DNA of 64,000 nucleotides, taken from the NCBI RefSeq assembly GCF_905475395.1, contig NC_058341.1, positions 61,883,501-61,947,500 on the forward strand, written 5' to 3'. Source of the stretch: Chrysoperla carnea. Its lineage: Eukaryota > Arthropoda > Insecta > Neuroptera > Chrysopidae. The position numbers were made by a program, and so were the translations under genes. This document shows positions 13,061 to 24,729 of the stretch, in pieces (position 1 is the first letter of the stretch; each line of letters opens with the position of its first letter). The notes beneath the pieces are model-generated. The model did no database searches, was not told the DNA's origin, and saw only the letters and a program-made list of their open reading frames with translations.

Positions 13061-13325
13061 TTAAGGTATTTGTAGCATGAATGCACTTGTCGACAGATCT
13101 GGCAAAATTTTTTGAGATCTCGAAGTTGCTGAATTTTTGGTCATTTAGATCGCGAGATAATCAGCTACTAAGTTCGCGTTTTTCTCATTCAAAGCATGTA
13201 AAACTCACTGCCCTCCCAGCTATTTCTTACGGTATTATAAAATTCTCTCGACAGAATCGAAGAAAAAGAAGTATTAGAGTTGAAAGGAATGTTTTTAGAA
13301 TAACATTAAAAAAATAGCACCACGT
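13061..13325 (+). mobile_element. TTAAGGTA-ended element, copy 1
   Basis: It starts TTAAGGTATTTGTAGCATGA and shares with 37522-37993 the blocks GTCGACAGAT, TTTAGATCGCGAGATA, AAGTTCGCG, CATGTAAAA and TATTATAAAATT. The 78-residue frame inside it (13081-13317) is not a gene. Confidence 0.65.
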
Positions 13326-13329
13326 CGTT

Positions 13330-14580
13330 TGTTTACGATAAATTAAAACCACGCCTTTTATGACTTAATTTGTTTTTTTACTAAGAATCTAATGTTTTCT
13401 TGGAAAAATATAATAAAAATAAAAAAAGTAAGATTTGATCAAACCAATCAAATACTATTTTAAAATGTTTTTTCAAATGATATAATCCAATTGAAATCAG
13501 TTCATATCCCTTCTTTAGTTTAATATTCTTGAATGAAATATACTGATATCATTGGCTGCTGGTTATCGAATCATAGTCAGTGAATGAACAAATTTATCAA
13601 TTTTTGCCATACCTGTAGCCCCCAAACTAGGGCTCAAATCCAAAATTGGTAAATGACTTTTTCCTTCGTCTTTATGAGCTTATTCTGTAGGCCGACGATC
13701 TGCAGTCAATAACAGAACACCCTGTATTTGTTGTTATTTTAGTTACCTAATGACGAACGAGATCTTATAAATGAAGTAGAAGTTAGTTTTATAGTATTTT
13801 GATTTTATCAGAGCGCGCGGTTTTACAATCAATTTTATTTTATGTATACAGAGTGGAAGCGAATTACTGGATCTAATATCATAGGGTGATTAACGAAAGT
13901 TATATTACAGTTACTAAGAAGCTCAAAAATAAGGTGAATACAACCTGATAATCCACTTGTTTAATAGTTTTTTTATAATTTTATTTCACCTTTTTGTTGC
14001 ATGCAAAACCGTTTATATCACTGCTCGCGGATATACTTATCAACTTATATCGTTTCATTATATTATTCATTTAAGTTTTCACACAATAATTCAATCATTT
14101 ATGTAATTATGTGGTTTACATCTATAAGTAAATAATGTCGTTATCATATTAATAATACACTACGCAAAAATAAAAAATTTATTTTATTAAATATGGAACG
14201 ATACAGAAGTTAGTCTGAAGTTGCGCTACTCCAATTAACTCTAAAACTCAAAGTATTGTAATGAGAATCGAAAATTCAACACGGTTAGTAAAGCGAAAAA
14301 GTTCAATGTTTGTCCTGGCCAATAACAAATTTCACACCTCTTTTATGATAACTGTATACTCTTAAGATAAGTCGCATTTTTTACTGCAGTTCTACGTGCG
14401 TTTCATAGCTGTACAACTTTGAGTTTGTAAGTTATGAGCTTTTGTATGAGGAGCTTAAATATTAAAGCTTTAATGATTTTTTTAGAAACCTTAGCGCTAC
14501 GAAGATTACCGAATACCCCCGAAACAGTTATTGGCTTGACCAACTTACAACCGACTTCTTTTCATAACCGACTAATCGAT
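13330..14580. other. AT-rich DNA without recognised features
   Basis: No domain, RNA gene or element ends are seen. Just before the hAT fragment lies the palindromic ACTAATCGATTAGT at 14571-14584. Confidence 0.45.
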
Positions 14581-14584
14581 TAGT

Positions 14585-14780
14585 CGATAAATGAAACTAA
14601 CTGATAATGTAACAAATCAACAAAAAATTAACATTAATTCTGCTCCTTTTGTATCGCTTTGCCTTGACAAAAGTACTGACGTCACTAAATCTGCACGTTT
14701 AACTTTTTTTGCTCTGTATTGCGTACGAATCGTCATTGAAGAAGAATTATTGCGAATCTCAATAATCACGAAGTCAAAAT
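14585..14780 (+). pseudogene. hAT-family transposase fragment (ZBED5/SCAND3-like)
   Basis: The translation around 14640-14770 reads FVSLCLDKSTDVTKSARLTF and then IEEELLRI. This is the conserved block around the first catalytic Asp of domesticated and wild hAT transposases of the ZBED5/SCAND3/GTF2IRD2 type (LDESTD...). Only this ~60-residue piece remains, joined at its downstream side to a LINE remnant on the other strand. Confidence 0.7.
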
Positions 14781-15720
14781 TATTAGGCACGTCTATGGCC
14801 TCAGTTTCCTGTAATAGCCGCAAGGACTTTGCGAACAAAGGCCCTTGGAAGTTATATAAGATCTTCGGAACGCCTGCGATTGTACTCAGACCATATCGGT
14901 CTTGTAGTTCCTCCCTCCATCTAAAATTGGCCCTTTTTAAGATATACTCTTTGAGGAGCAACTTGCAGTTCGCAAATGGAACTCCCGGATATTTATTGAT
15001 GCTTGTGTCCGGCAGCATTGTGCCATTACAGGCAACTTCGTCGGCTTCGCAATTTCCTGGAATGTCCTTGTGTCCTGGTACCCATACCAGGTTTACATTC
15101 ATTTGTTCCTAAGGGTGTTCAGTCTTATACATTCACATACCTCATGAATAGCCATCACTTCCGCTTAATACACGCTACAGTGATCCGGCAGCCGAAATGA
15201 TAGACGCAGATCGAGATCTTCAGAGACAATCCCACAACCCCCCTCTTTTCTAATTTAGATCCGGCTTAACCAGGTTCTCATCCTAATCCTGTCTGGAGGA
15301 AATCTTTACTGAGAACCTGTTCCCGAATTTAGGAGATGGTAAAACGTATAGTCAACGGATCTTGGAAGTGAATATCTTCGTAATATCCGTGCATGACCTA
15401 ATGAGTCTCAGTCCAGGGTGATACCAGATTTAGCCTGAGAGCTGTACCGCAAGTGCTTAAGATGGGGTTGTCCGTAGGCATACCGAGATTAGCACGGATG
15501 CTAACCGTTGGATTTTACCATACTAGCGACCCATAGAATAGTATGGGTCTAATGATCGTAATGTATAGCCAGTGATCCATTTTCAGGTTTAAGCCCCAAT
15601 ATTTCTCCATATATAGTGCCGTATAGTGCCTTTTGGGGCCTTTCCAGGACGTTGAGTCCCCATAGCAACTTTTTGTTATAATGATGCCTAGATATTTGGT
15701 TTTCCCGATAATTTAAGGCA
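14760..15720 (-). mobile_element. LINE (non-LTR retrotransposon) remnant: end of RT region and RNase H
   Basis: Read on the minus strand, pieces appear in the order of a Jockey/R1-type pol. LLWGLNVLERPQKAL and a broken PILxYGSLVW region (about 15690-15540) are followed by IQRLASVLIS and LRTTPS (about 15510-15450), EVMAIHEVCECIRLNTLRNK (about 15165-15105) and NLVWVPGHKDIPGNCEADE of RNase H (15090-15030). Frameshifts and stops separate them. The 161-residue open frame (15102-14617) is RNase H tail that runs on into antisense hAT sequence, so it is not a real gene. Confidence 0.8.
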
Positions 15721-15849
15721 CACCCCCCTTTCATTTGGGAGGATAAAGAAGGGAATTTCATATACATATGTATAATAACAAATTGGTTTAAAAAAGTTTT
15801 AATATAGTTGATAAGAGGGTTTTTTTTTCTTTTTCCTCCTTTCATATTT

Positions 15850-16600
15850 TGTTTAACGCAGTCGAGTTTTTATTTTTCAAATTATTTATTACATTTTAGA
15901 TTTATTTTAGTTCTACAATTTTTGTTTGTAAAACATTGAGTTACAGTTCAGTCTCAACTTAATTAGTACACTCTATATATGAAATCAATTCAACGTCGAT
16001 AAAATACTATACTAACATTGTGTGGTGAATCATATACGTATATAAAATTTTTTTAAATCTACAAGCACATTCACAAAGCGCTCTGGATTGGCTTTTTATT
16101 TTACTACTCTTGAGCGAAGACATGCAAGAATCTCAACAATTTTTAGTACAGCTAATTTTTTTATCATTGATTCATTATCGATTACGTTTTTTTAGAATTT
16201 TGTCATTATTCGTATTGTGTAAATTGATATCAGTTCAATCTTTTGCATTTTTTATTCTTCACATTTTGTGTTCTTTTGGCTTAGAGATTATCTATAAATG
16301 AGTGACTTTTTGAGGTTGTAATATTTAAACATATTTTATCATATAATTTCCATTTACCTATGAACTCTTAGGCGTTGCTCAGGTAATATTTATTTTCAAT
16401 GCAAAATCGAATCTATTGAATATACATACATACATAAATTGAAATATCGTTACATTACCTCGCCGGGTCAAAGAAAAAACTGCTGTCGAATCGAGAGTGA
16501 TGTCAAGTCCCATACAGTAGAAAATATTAGAAACTGGTTTGTTAAAAATTTGGGTACATTGAAAACATCAAAAATTTTGAAAATCAATTTTATGCATTTT
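15850..16600. other. AT-rich DNA without recognised features
   Basis: No gene, RNA or element boundary could be supported. Confidence 0.45.
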
Positions 16601-16602
16601 CT

Positions 16603-16920
16603 AATTAGACTAGTCTGTCTATATTTTTTGGGCCGAGGCCAAGATACAGCAAACCAATAAATGTAAAAAGATAATACTAGAAATGGCAGCCAAATTAAGG
16701 TCAAAAACGGTTTGTTTTTTTAAATACGCTTTGTATCAGCCCGATGTCAAAAAAGAAAATCACCCCGTATCTTTTTGAAAAAAATATATTTTTGAACGAC
16801 ATTTGGCGAAAATTTAACCCTTAATATGCCAAAGAATACCGTTTTTGTAAATTTGAAAATATTGAAAAGTTTTTCAACGAAATTTTAACATTGTGCCAAA
16901 ATAGACAGACTAGACTAAAT
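16603..16920. mobile_element. Short TIR element (MITE-like), 318 bp
   Basis: AATTAGACTAGTCTGTCTAT at the left end is matched by the inverse of ATAGACAGACTAGACTAAAT at the right end (about 18 of 20 positions). The interior has no coding capacity. A target duplication is not clear. Confidence 0.6.
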
Positions 16921-17739
16921 GACAATGAAAAAATACTTGATAGTGCGTAAATTATTCACTGTTTCACTTAATTGATGGCTTAATGTAATGATGGTGACTT
17001 GGTGATGTTTGGCGATCTAATGATGTTAATCTGATGTTCTTGATGTTGGATGTTAAATAGTTCTATAAGATGAATCGAAGTATCCGAGAACCGGATGAAA
17101 CATTAAATTAGAATATAGACAGACAATCTATGATAAATCCTTTTGAGTTGAAGCCTGTGACAAAATGATGGCATTAAGTGGATTATGATGAAACAACAGA
17201 ATCAAATCCAGTAATTCTAGACAAGAAGGTGGATGCTAAACATGGGTCAAATTTATTAACATTTTTTCAAAATTATGTGTAATTTTTATCTTATTTTCTA
17301 AAGATTTGCAAATGCAAGATCAAATAATATTCTAAAATCTTCTAATATATGAGTTCAAATTTCACTATAGGCTTCGATTACGTGAAAAACAATCCGAAAG
17401 TCGAAAATTGGTACTCGTAATTTGCGATTTGTTTACTACCTATATTCCATTACCAACATTCCATCGTGAAATAATAACTAATATAGAAAGGCTCAAAAAC
17501 AATTCAGCATGTAATAATTAAATTTCTGATCATTTTTTTACACCTGTAAACATGTGTCCTGTTTTAAACGGAAATATTCCTTTTTTCCGTTAAGGATCAA
17601 AAGTGAGCGATTGTCAATTGAACTTACTGCATAGGAACTACGGATAGAAAATTGAGAATAAGGAATTTTTATTTAACTTGGCATAATATGTATCAACGGA
17701 CAAAAGATTTTCTAACTTCTTTTAAAATTAAAACCAATT
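16921..17739. other. Unassigned AT-rich DNA
   Basis: It includes a degenerate GATGTT/GATGAT-rich stretch at about 16970-17060. Nothing coding is seen. Confidence 0.45.
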
Positions 17740-18315
17740 TGTCAACAAGTGAAAACAAACAACTGATTGAGTTAATTGTTGAAGTACTATGTATAGGCAG
17801 TGTTGATTACTCTGTCACATTACACATGCATACATATCACACATATATAACTGATATTCCCATATAATACATACTATACAATTTGCGCATAATTTGCGCT
17901 CTCACGGGTAAACAGTGATGTTTACGAAAAAATGGTTCAAACAAAAGTTGTATATATTTTTATAAGGAACATTTTTTGCATTTAAACTTTTGTTCTATCT
18001 CGAACGTTTTACCAGATTTGTCCCACGGCCGTGTCCCACGGAACTTGGATCCGTGCACGGATCCAAGTTCCAATTGATCTACGTTTCTTTTACGTCCTAA
18101 GCACGCTATAAAAATCGTTAGTTTTATATATTTTTTCATTTTTGAGTAATCGTGATGACAGACGGACAGACACCCGGAAATGGACTAATTACATGATTTT
18201 ACGAACACCTATACTAAATTTTTGTACATAGTATGTATCAATATTTTTAAGCGTTACAAACTTGGGACTAAACTAAGTATACGTTGGTATATCTCATATA
18301 GGTACATGGTATAAT
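17740..18315 (+). repeat. 560-bp repeat family A, copy 2
   Basis: It carries the full block order of the family: GTGAAAACAAACAACTGATT, AGTTAATTGTTGAAGTAC, the ACACATATATAACTGATATT run, AAACTTTTGTTCTATCTC, ACGTCCTAAGCACGCTATAA, GACAGACGGACAGACA, AGCGTTACAAACTTGGGAC and ACATGGTATAAT. It is interrupted by a local palindrome at 18040-18071. Confidence 0.85.
18040..18071. repeat. Perfect 32-bp palindrome
   Basis: The left half GGAACTTGGATCCGTG is followed directly by its exact inverse complement, with no spacer. It lies where the other family A copies carry ordinary unique sequence, and a second small palindrome CACGGCCGTG lies just upstream at 18024-18033. Confidence 0.95.
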
Positions 18316-18319
18316 AAAG

Positions 18320-18677
18320 ATAAATAAATAAATACATTTTTTGTTTCTTTTGATCAGTTGCCAAGAAGAATTGGTCCTGATCAATATTTTTAATTTTTCC
18401 GATTTTCCGTCATAAATTTATAATTTTTAAATAAACACGTTCGTCAAAATTATAGCGGATTATTGCGGTTTATGACATACCATTTTTAGCCCGGTGGTAG
18501 ACCGACGGACAGCAAAGTAATAGTAATAGCAAAAAATTGTTTCAAATAATCGAATTAATAATTTCTATTTTTAAACGCGGAAATTAGAACAAAACTATGG
18601 TGTCTATTTTCTCCAAGACTATAAAAGATCGGGACTTGAAAATTTGCAGGTAGCTTAAACTAGTTGTCTTGTAGGAC

Positions 18678-18708
<31 letters not shown>

Positions 18709-19370
18709 AAAAAATGCTTTCAAAACTTTTCCAGAACCAAATAAATTTGCGCGCCATGATGGTGTAGGCTTTTTAAGGTAGTACCTACACGAAAGTGATA
18801 TTCCAAGAATTTCTCAAAACTCAGAATATAAAATATTTAATTCATAATACACTTGCTGTTAAAATTAGAAGATGATTTACCATGCCATACATGAGATATT
18901 AGCAATTAAAAGTGACGCAATTTGTACGTGTACATGGGAGAAGTGTATAAAAATACACAAATTTACAAATATTATATTTATTTACCAATGAATGACGTCC
19001 ACCATCTCTATGAAAAACTAATATAATGTAGAATACTATATTTAGAAAATATATAAATAAAAATAAAAATTATTTACCATATAGTTTCGATAAAAAACTT
19101 AAATAAATAACTCGTTTTAGCGATGATTTTTATGGAAAAGATATGAAGACTAATGTTAAAGGCATATGTCATAGTGTGTGTGCTTATATGTATACTAGAA
19201 ACAGTAGTAAGGAACTACAGTCTTTTGAAAATAATATATGGTATATGTATAATAGTCATAGCACAGATAATGCACTGAATGATAGTATTAGTCCAAAACT
19301 TTTTGACTGGACGGTCGCGGAGGAACTACCTTAAGCTTTATAAAAAAATAATGCAAGCACTGATTAAATA
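18320..19370. other. AT-rich DNA with a poly(A) tract
   Basis: A run of about 25 A lies at about 18679-18704; no recognisable retroelement precedes it. A TTAAGGTAGTACCTACACG motif at about 18773 matches the end of the TTAAGGTA element, so a fragment of that family probably starts there. Confidence 0.5.
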
Positions 19371-19445
19371 TTCAACACTTTCTCTACAGGGTATTTTAAC
19401 AATTAGCTCAGTCAATTGTTTGTTTTCACTTGTTTTTACAAAACT
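19350..19445 (-). repeat. 560-bp repeat family A, fragment
   Basis: It is an inverted fragment carrying AACAATTAGCTCAGTCAATT and GTTTGTTTTCACTTG, the end block of family A. Confidence 0.7.
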
Positions 19446-19839
19446 TTGATTGACAAATAAAAAAAAAAATTTATAATAAAATATCTACACTTGTTACACA
19501 AAATAAAAATAAAGTCAAATTTAAATAACACCATACTACACAAAAGGCTTAAATATGATGGACAGCCTAGGCCCTAGCTAGAGGGTGGAATGGATATTAC
19601 ATTGAACACACCTGCTATTGTAAACAAGTTAAAGGTATACCTATACAACACTCATACTTTAATCTTAATACATATATGAAGATTATTGAACAGACAGGTG
19701 TCCTTGGAGGCGCCCAACTCTCAGCGGGTGGATAGCATTTAATGCATGTAAATCTATCTTCTACCTGGACCACAATCTCACCTTACACAGATAATTGACC
19801 TTTCTCACTATACATTTTAAATATTTAAAAAAAACAATT

Positions 19840-20875
19840 GAAAACAAACAATTAACTGAGTTAATTGTTGAAATATCATGTATAGACAGTGTTGATTACG
19901 AAATCGTTTGTTTTTTACGTCATATAAGTAAAGAGAGATAGCCAACCATACATGGCTGTTACATACACATGACTGATATTAATTCCTATATAATCAGGGT
20001 TGCCAGTAGAACCAACTTATTTTATACCGCTGGGTCACTGAAATTATACAGAATCAAATCTCATTATACAAAGCGAAAAAATTGTTAAAAAAACAGTTCC
20101 AGTAACAAGTGGCGCTGGGTTAAAAAATCACTTTTACGTTTACTTGTAATGCTAACGAATATTACTCAGAGAGCGCCAATTTCGATTAGAATAGTTTTCG
20201 AAAGAGCTAGAATAGTTTTCGACAAGCGCATCACGCCATCTACGATTAAGAAATGTTCGAACTCTCGTTATCTCAAATAATCGGTATTTTAACTCTCACA
20301 AAATTTACTTCATGTTTGAATTTTTATTTTTGTATCCAATTATACGAGGTAATCTGCTATACAAACTGGATACATAAAATAACCATATTATACACTTTTT
20401 GTATGCAACTATACATGCAGCCCTGTATATAATATATACTATACAATGTTCGAACCTAATTTGCGCCTTCACAGGTAAACAGTGATGTTTTCGAAAAAAT
20501 GTTTCAAACAAAAGTTGTTTATTTTTTTATAAGGAACTTTTCTTACATTTAAACTTTTGTTCTATCTCTAACGGTTTACTATATTGGGTTCGTAGGTCCC
20601 AAGACCCAATTGCTTATTTCCGAACTCGACCTCACTTTTTACGTCCTGAGCACGCTGTAAAAATTTCAACTTGATATCTTTCTTCGTTTTAGAGTTATCG
20701 TGTTGTCAGACGGACAGACAGACAATCAAAAATGGACCTATTAGGTGATTTTATGAACACCTATATCAAAATTTTGTTCATAGCATCAATATTTTTAAGC
20801 GTAACAAACTTGGGACTCAACTTAATATACTATGATGATATTTCATATATACTTGGAAGGGAGGGTATAAAAACA
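19840..20875 (+). repeat. 560-bp repeat family A, copy 3, split by a hAT MITE
   Basis: The left part is 19840-19994 and the right part 20434-20875. Rejoining the two at the 8-bp duplication restores the block order seen at 17740-18315 and 53310-53880. The 84-residue frame at 20732-20986 lies in this repeat and is not a gene. Confidence 0.8.
19995..20425. mobile_element. Non-autonomous hAT element (MITE) with perfect 8-bp target duplication
   Basis: It is 431 bp, starting CAGGGTTGCC and ending with the inverse of CAGGGCTGC. It is flanked on both sides by TATATAAT (19987-19994 and 20426-20433). Family A copies elsewhere have an uninterrupted CATATAATACATACTA or TTATAATACATACTG at this point, which are empty sites. 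No coding capacity was found. Confidence 0.9.
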
Positions 20876-20989
20876 ATAAAAAATAAGATACTTACAAAGA
20901 CCTTTAAATTCAACAACGTCAATGACTTAAGCGGAGAGAAGAATATGTACTATAGAGCAGACTTTTTGTATTCGATAATTAAGTAACGA

Positions 20990-22330
20990 ATTTTTAAAAA
21001 CCTTATGTTTTCACAAATCATCGATCCTATTTTGTTAAATACCAGAATAAACAACCTACATTAAGTCAACGGACCATTTTTCAATTTTACCAAATTTTCC
21101 ATATGGAGAATTTGCCATTTTTTATCCAAAAATTATTGGTTATTGATTTTTTATTTTGCCGCTCATACTACGAAATCTCTAAGTTTTGGGAATATTCTTA
21201 GCTCATCCTCTAGATCGAAAGTTATATTGTGCCTAGTGGTGCTTTTGTCCAGGGCGTGGTAACCACCCCTTCTAGGGAGTAGAAAAAAATATATTGAAGT
21301 GCTTCTAGGGAGTGAAAAAGTGCCATGCAAGTATATTTCGGAAAGTCAATACTCTCTTAGTTATTGGTGATTGAAGTTCGAAGTATTTAACGTTAAAAAA
21401 CTGAAAAATTTGTCATTTTTTGAATAAAGTATATCGTATACTTTTAAAAGTACTATAAAAAATCTTGAAAATGAAAAAATCATTTGCACAAAAATTAACG
21501 GAGTTATAATGAATAGAAGGTTTCTCGTACCTTTTTTTTATGTTTTAATCAGCACAAAAACTGATGAATTTACCACATTAACTAAAAATGCTTGCCACTT
21601 TCCAATTTACTTCAAAAATGTTTCTTATTAAAGAAATTAATCTTAAAAAACTTTTGATTGAATCATTTTTTCGTAAAGATCGTTGTTTTCCCGCGAGGGT
21701 CCAAATCAGTGCAAGACTTGTACATATCTTCAAATAATGAGTCCATTAGTTTTTTAATTTCATATTGAATTTTTTTATCAAAATTTGTTTCAAAGCATAT
21801 GTTGATTCAATTGGAAATTACGATTTAAAGATGAATACAAGACACCAAGACATTTGAGTTCGTCTATCGTTGTAGATTTCTCAAAATAATATTTCTCAAA
21901 GTGACCATGAATTTTTGTATATAAACTTCCACGAAAATAAAATATATTTTAATGAATATCTTCTGCTAGTTAATCTATTAAAAAATAATATAAAATTTTC
22001 GCTTAATCATCCACAAAATAACATGGTTTTAAGGCTACTGTTTCAAAAAAATCAAAATATTTTCCATGACTTGTAGTTATTAATTATACTACAAAGAGGT
22101 GGTTCAACATGCACTTATTCATTTAGTAAAACACACGTAACATTAAAAAATATTTCTGTAAATGCCACAAAAACCTCTATATAGAGTCTAAATGCTGCAG
22201 GATGATCCAAAACTATCACTAGATATAAAGAACCGAAATCTAAGAAAAATTTGCTTTCACTTTTTTGAATCCGATGAACCATTAACAAGATAATGCTTCG
22301 CTAAGATTCTATGGAACAGGGAGTGTATTT
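20990..22330. repeat. Diverged repeats including block C
   Basis: The segment at about 21190-21270 (CATCCTCTAG, AAGTTAT, TGGTGCTTTT, TGGTAA) recurs at 53935-54010. The segment at about 21440-21560 recurs inverted at 54060-54190. These are parts of an unclassified fold-back repeat. The rest is AT-rich without features. Confidence 0.5.
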
Positions 22331-22339
22331 CGACGTATT

Positions 22340-23060
22340 TTGACCCACTGAATCCAAATTTTTTGCTCATCGCTCAGAGGGAAATTTTTTATAAAAAAAT
22401 TAATTGTTTATACGGCCATAGCTCCTAAACTATTGAAAATTTTACGGCCAGAGCTCCTAAACTATTGTAATTAATTTTGCACCATTTTATTATACATGAA
22501 AAAAAATAAATATTTTTAAGTAATTATTAGTCTCTTAATACGACTAATAGATATGATGATATTTCATAAGGTCGGTGCGCCGCAGCGCTTGGTTTGAAAC
22601 GTCCGTAGATTGGCCAATAAATAATATTTTTGTACTTTAAGATACTCTTTTTAATGGTATGAGTCTACCATTATATTTTAATGTCATGCACGTTTATGCA
22701 ATAGCAACGAGCTAGTACGATTTTAAGTATTAAGTTTTATCATAATAAAATAAAAAAAAATTAAAAAAAAAGTTTTATCATTTTTCTGGCCCGCTATCAG
22801 TTTATAAGTCGAAAAAGATCCCTTAGCTACTTGACGTAATTATATATGAGAAAATTGCAAATTTGTTCTAGTTAAAGAATCTTTTTTATTTTTCCAAATA
22901 TCTCTATTAAATCGCGAATGTTTAATTTTATTGAATCAGAATTGATTTATACAGTCGCGTTCGGTTGCCATTACTCAAGTCTTAATAGAAATATTTGAAA
23001 AAATAGAAAACATTCTTAAACTAGAACAATCAGAGCTCGTTTTCGACTTATAAACCAATA
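22340..23060. repeat. Dispersed repeat B, copy 2, with fold-back end
   Basis: It matches 7450-7930 up to about 22870. From about 22795 to 23055 the sequence is an imperfect inverted repeat: TTTATAAGTCGAAAA, AACAAATTTG/GTTCTAG and ATATCTCTATTAA are mirrored by their inverses on the far side of about 22925. Confidence 0.65.
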
Positions 23061-23875
23061 TGTTTTCTGCAATAACAACGAAGCTAGCCGGAAAAATCGG
23101 ACGGGAGAATTATTTTAAAATCTGAGGTATTTCCCTACGTATTTATTGCACTATTTTGGCCCTAGTGATTTTTGGGCTTGCTATATTTGTTTTGATAACT
23201 CTTATCCACAGTCTTATATACCTTGCTATTACCAACTCTAGAAGTTTGTCGATATATGAAATCGAATATATAAAACATTCTACATAGTGAAAATAAAATT
23301 AACAAAAACGATTTATTGTAAAATCTTTTTATTATCTTGAAAGATTCACCTTTTTTTTTTAAATTATGAAATAAATTTGATAATTATGTGAATCATTTAT
23401 TGCAAATAGGGAAGATACCTACCTATACTTACAAATAAAATTTGAACATAATGATAAACATATTTCATTGACTAATCCACCAGACCCACCAGAGTGGCTT
23501 TAATGATGTTATTTCATTTTTAATGGTCATGTTATTTATAAAAGCCACACTATAACGTTATATGGTACCAAAACCAAAAACCATTTAACCTACCGCATTA
23601 CACCATTTGGCCAAAAACATATTTCTTATAGTAATTAACCATACATATAGCCACTACGATAGATATCTTAAGTTCGAATACTAAAGTTTAGTTGGATTGA
23701 GTCGAGTAAGCACGGGTTCGGGTGGTTTTGGTGGTTTTTAGGAAGTACAATTTACAATTTTGCTAGTTAGTTTACAATCTGACGGAAATATTCCAATTTT
23801 TAATTAAGTAGGTACTACTTTTAAATTGCGATTTGTAAAAGAAATAAAAGCATAGGTATTTATTTTTTTAAAGCT
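23060..23875. other. AT-rich DNA without recognised features
   Basis: No coding or element structure could be supported. Confidence 0.4.
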
Positions 23876-23879
23876 TTTA

Positions 23880-24425
23880 TTACCTCTTCAACTTGTCAAA
23901 TTAACTCGAAATTTGTCATACTTATCAAGGATCGATGAAAATACAATAATTTAATAAGTTAATTTGATTATCCTGATCAGAATTTGCAGGATTAACCATT
24001 TCCATATCTGATAATTTATACATTTACTTGCGCTCCCACCATATTTATACTGAATTTTTGATAAATAAATTATAGTTTAAAAACTATAAAACACAAAATA
24101 AATAATAGTTTAAAAAACTAAAAAAACACGCTTTTGAAACTAACTGAACTAAAAAAATAGAAAATAATTTCTTTAAATTGAAAAAAAAAATAATTTTATC
24201 ATAAAAGAACGTGGGGTGCTTTTTAAGATATTTTTTAATGACTTTACTTTTACCAATATCGTCGGTCTACAAAATATTTACAATAATTAAAATCTAGAAC
24301 TCCACTTTTTTACGATAAAATGATTTTTTTGAATTTAAAGAAATTATTTTCTACCTTTTAGTTCAGCTAGTTTCAAAAAGCGTGTTTTTTAATTTTTTTA
24401 AACCATTATTTAATTAAATAACTAG
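23880..24425. repeat. Dispersed fold-back repeat D, copy 1
   Basis: An inverse copy lies at 29500-29990. Shared landmarks are GCGCTCCCACCATATTTATA, GATTATCCTGATCAG versus its inverse, and TTCTACCTTTTAGTTCAGCT. Within this copy, about 24060-24210 pairs with about 24295-24425, giving a long imperfect hairpin. Confidence 0.7.
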
Positions 24426-24515
24426 GTACTACTACTCATAGTCTATACGCGGGAAAGGGTTTCGTAGGATGTAAAACCGGGATGAGTAGACGTAGTGTTT
24501 TCTGAATGTTTTTAA

Positions 24516-24723
24516 GTCACTGATTACGACTATGTGCGTCGATTTTACGTAAAGTGATGAAAACAATAATTATAAACAATTTAATTTTTTTTAATCTCTG
24601 TAACTCGGAAACTGTCAATTTTATCGATAAAAATTTTTAAGAAAGCTTGTACAAAAAGAATCAATATTTTTCGTTTGCCTCATTTTACGTAAAATCGACG
24701 CACATATATTCGTAATCCGTGAC
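24516..24723. mobile_element. 208-bp TIR element (MITE)
   Basis: The left end GTCACTGATTACGACTATGT and the right end (inverse of GTCACGGATTACGAATATAT) continue into a shared GTGCGTCGATTTTACGTAAA, giving inverted repeats of nearly 45 bp. A partial relative opens the window. Confidence 0.8.
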
Positions 24724-24729
24724 CTAAAA

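Noticed and set aside
20732..20986. 84-residue open frame with hydrophobic start
   Set aside because: Most of it lies within repeat family A, and the paralogous copies do not keep the frame.
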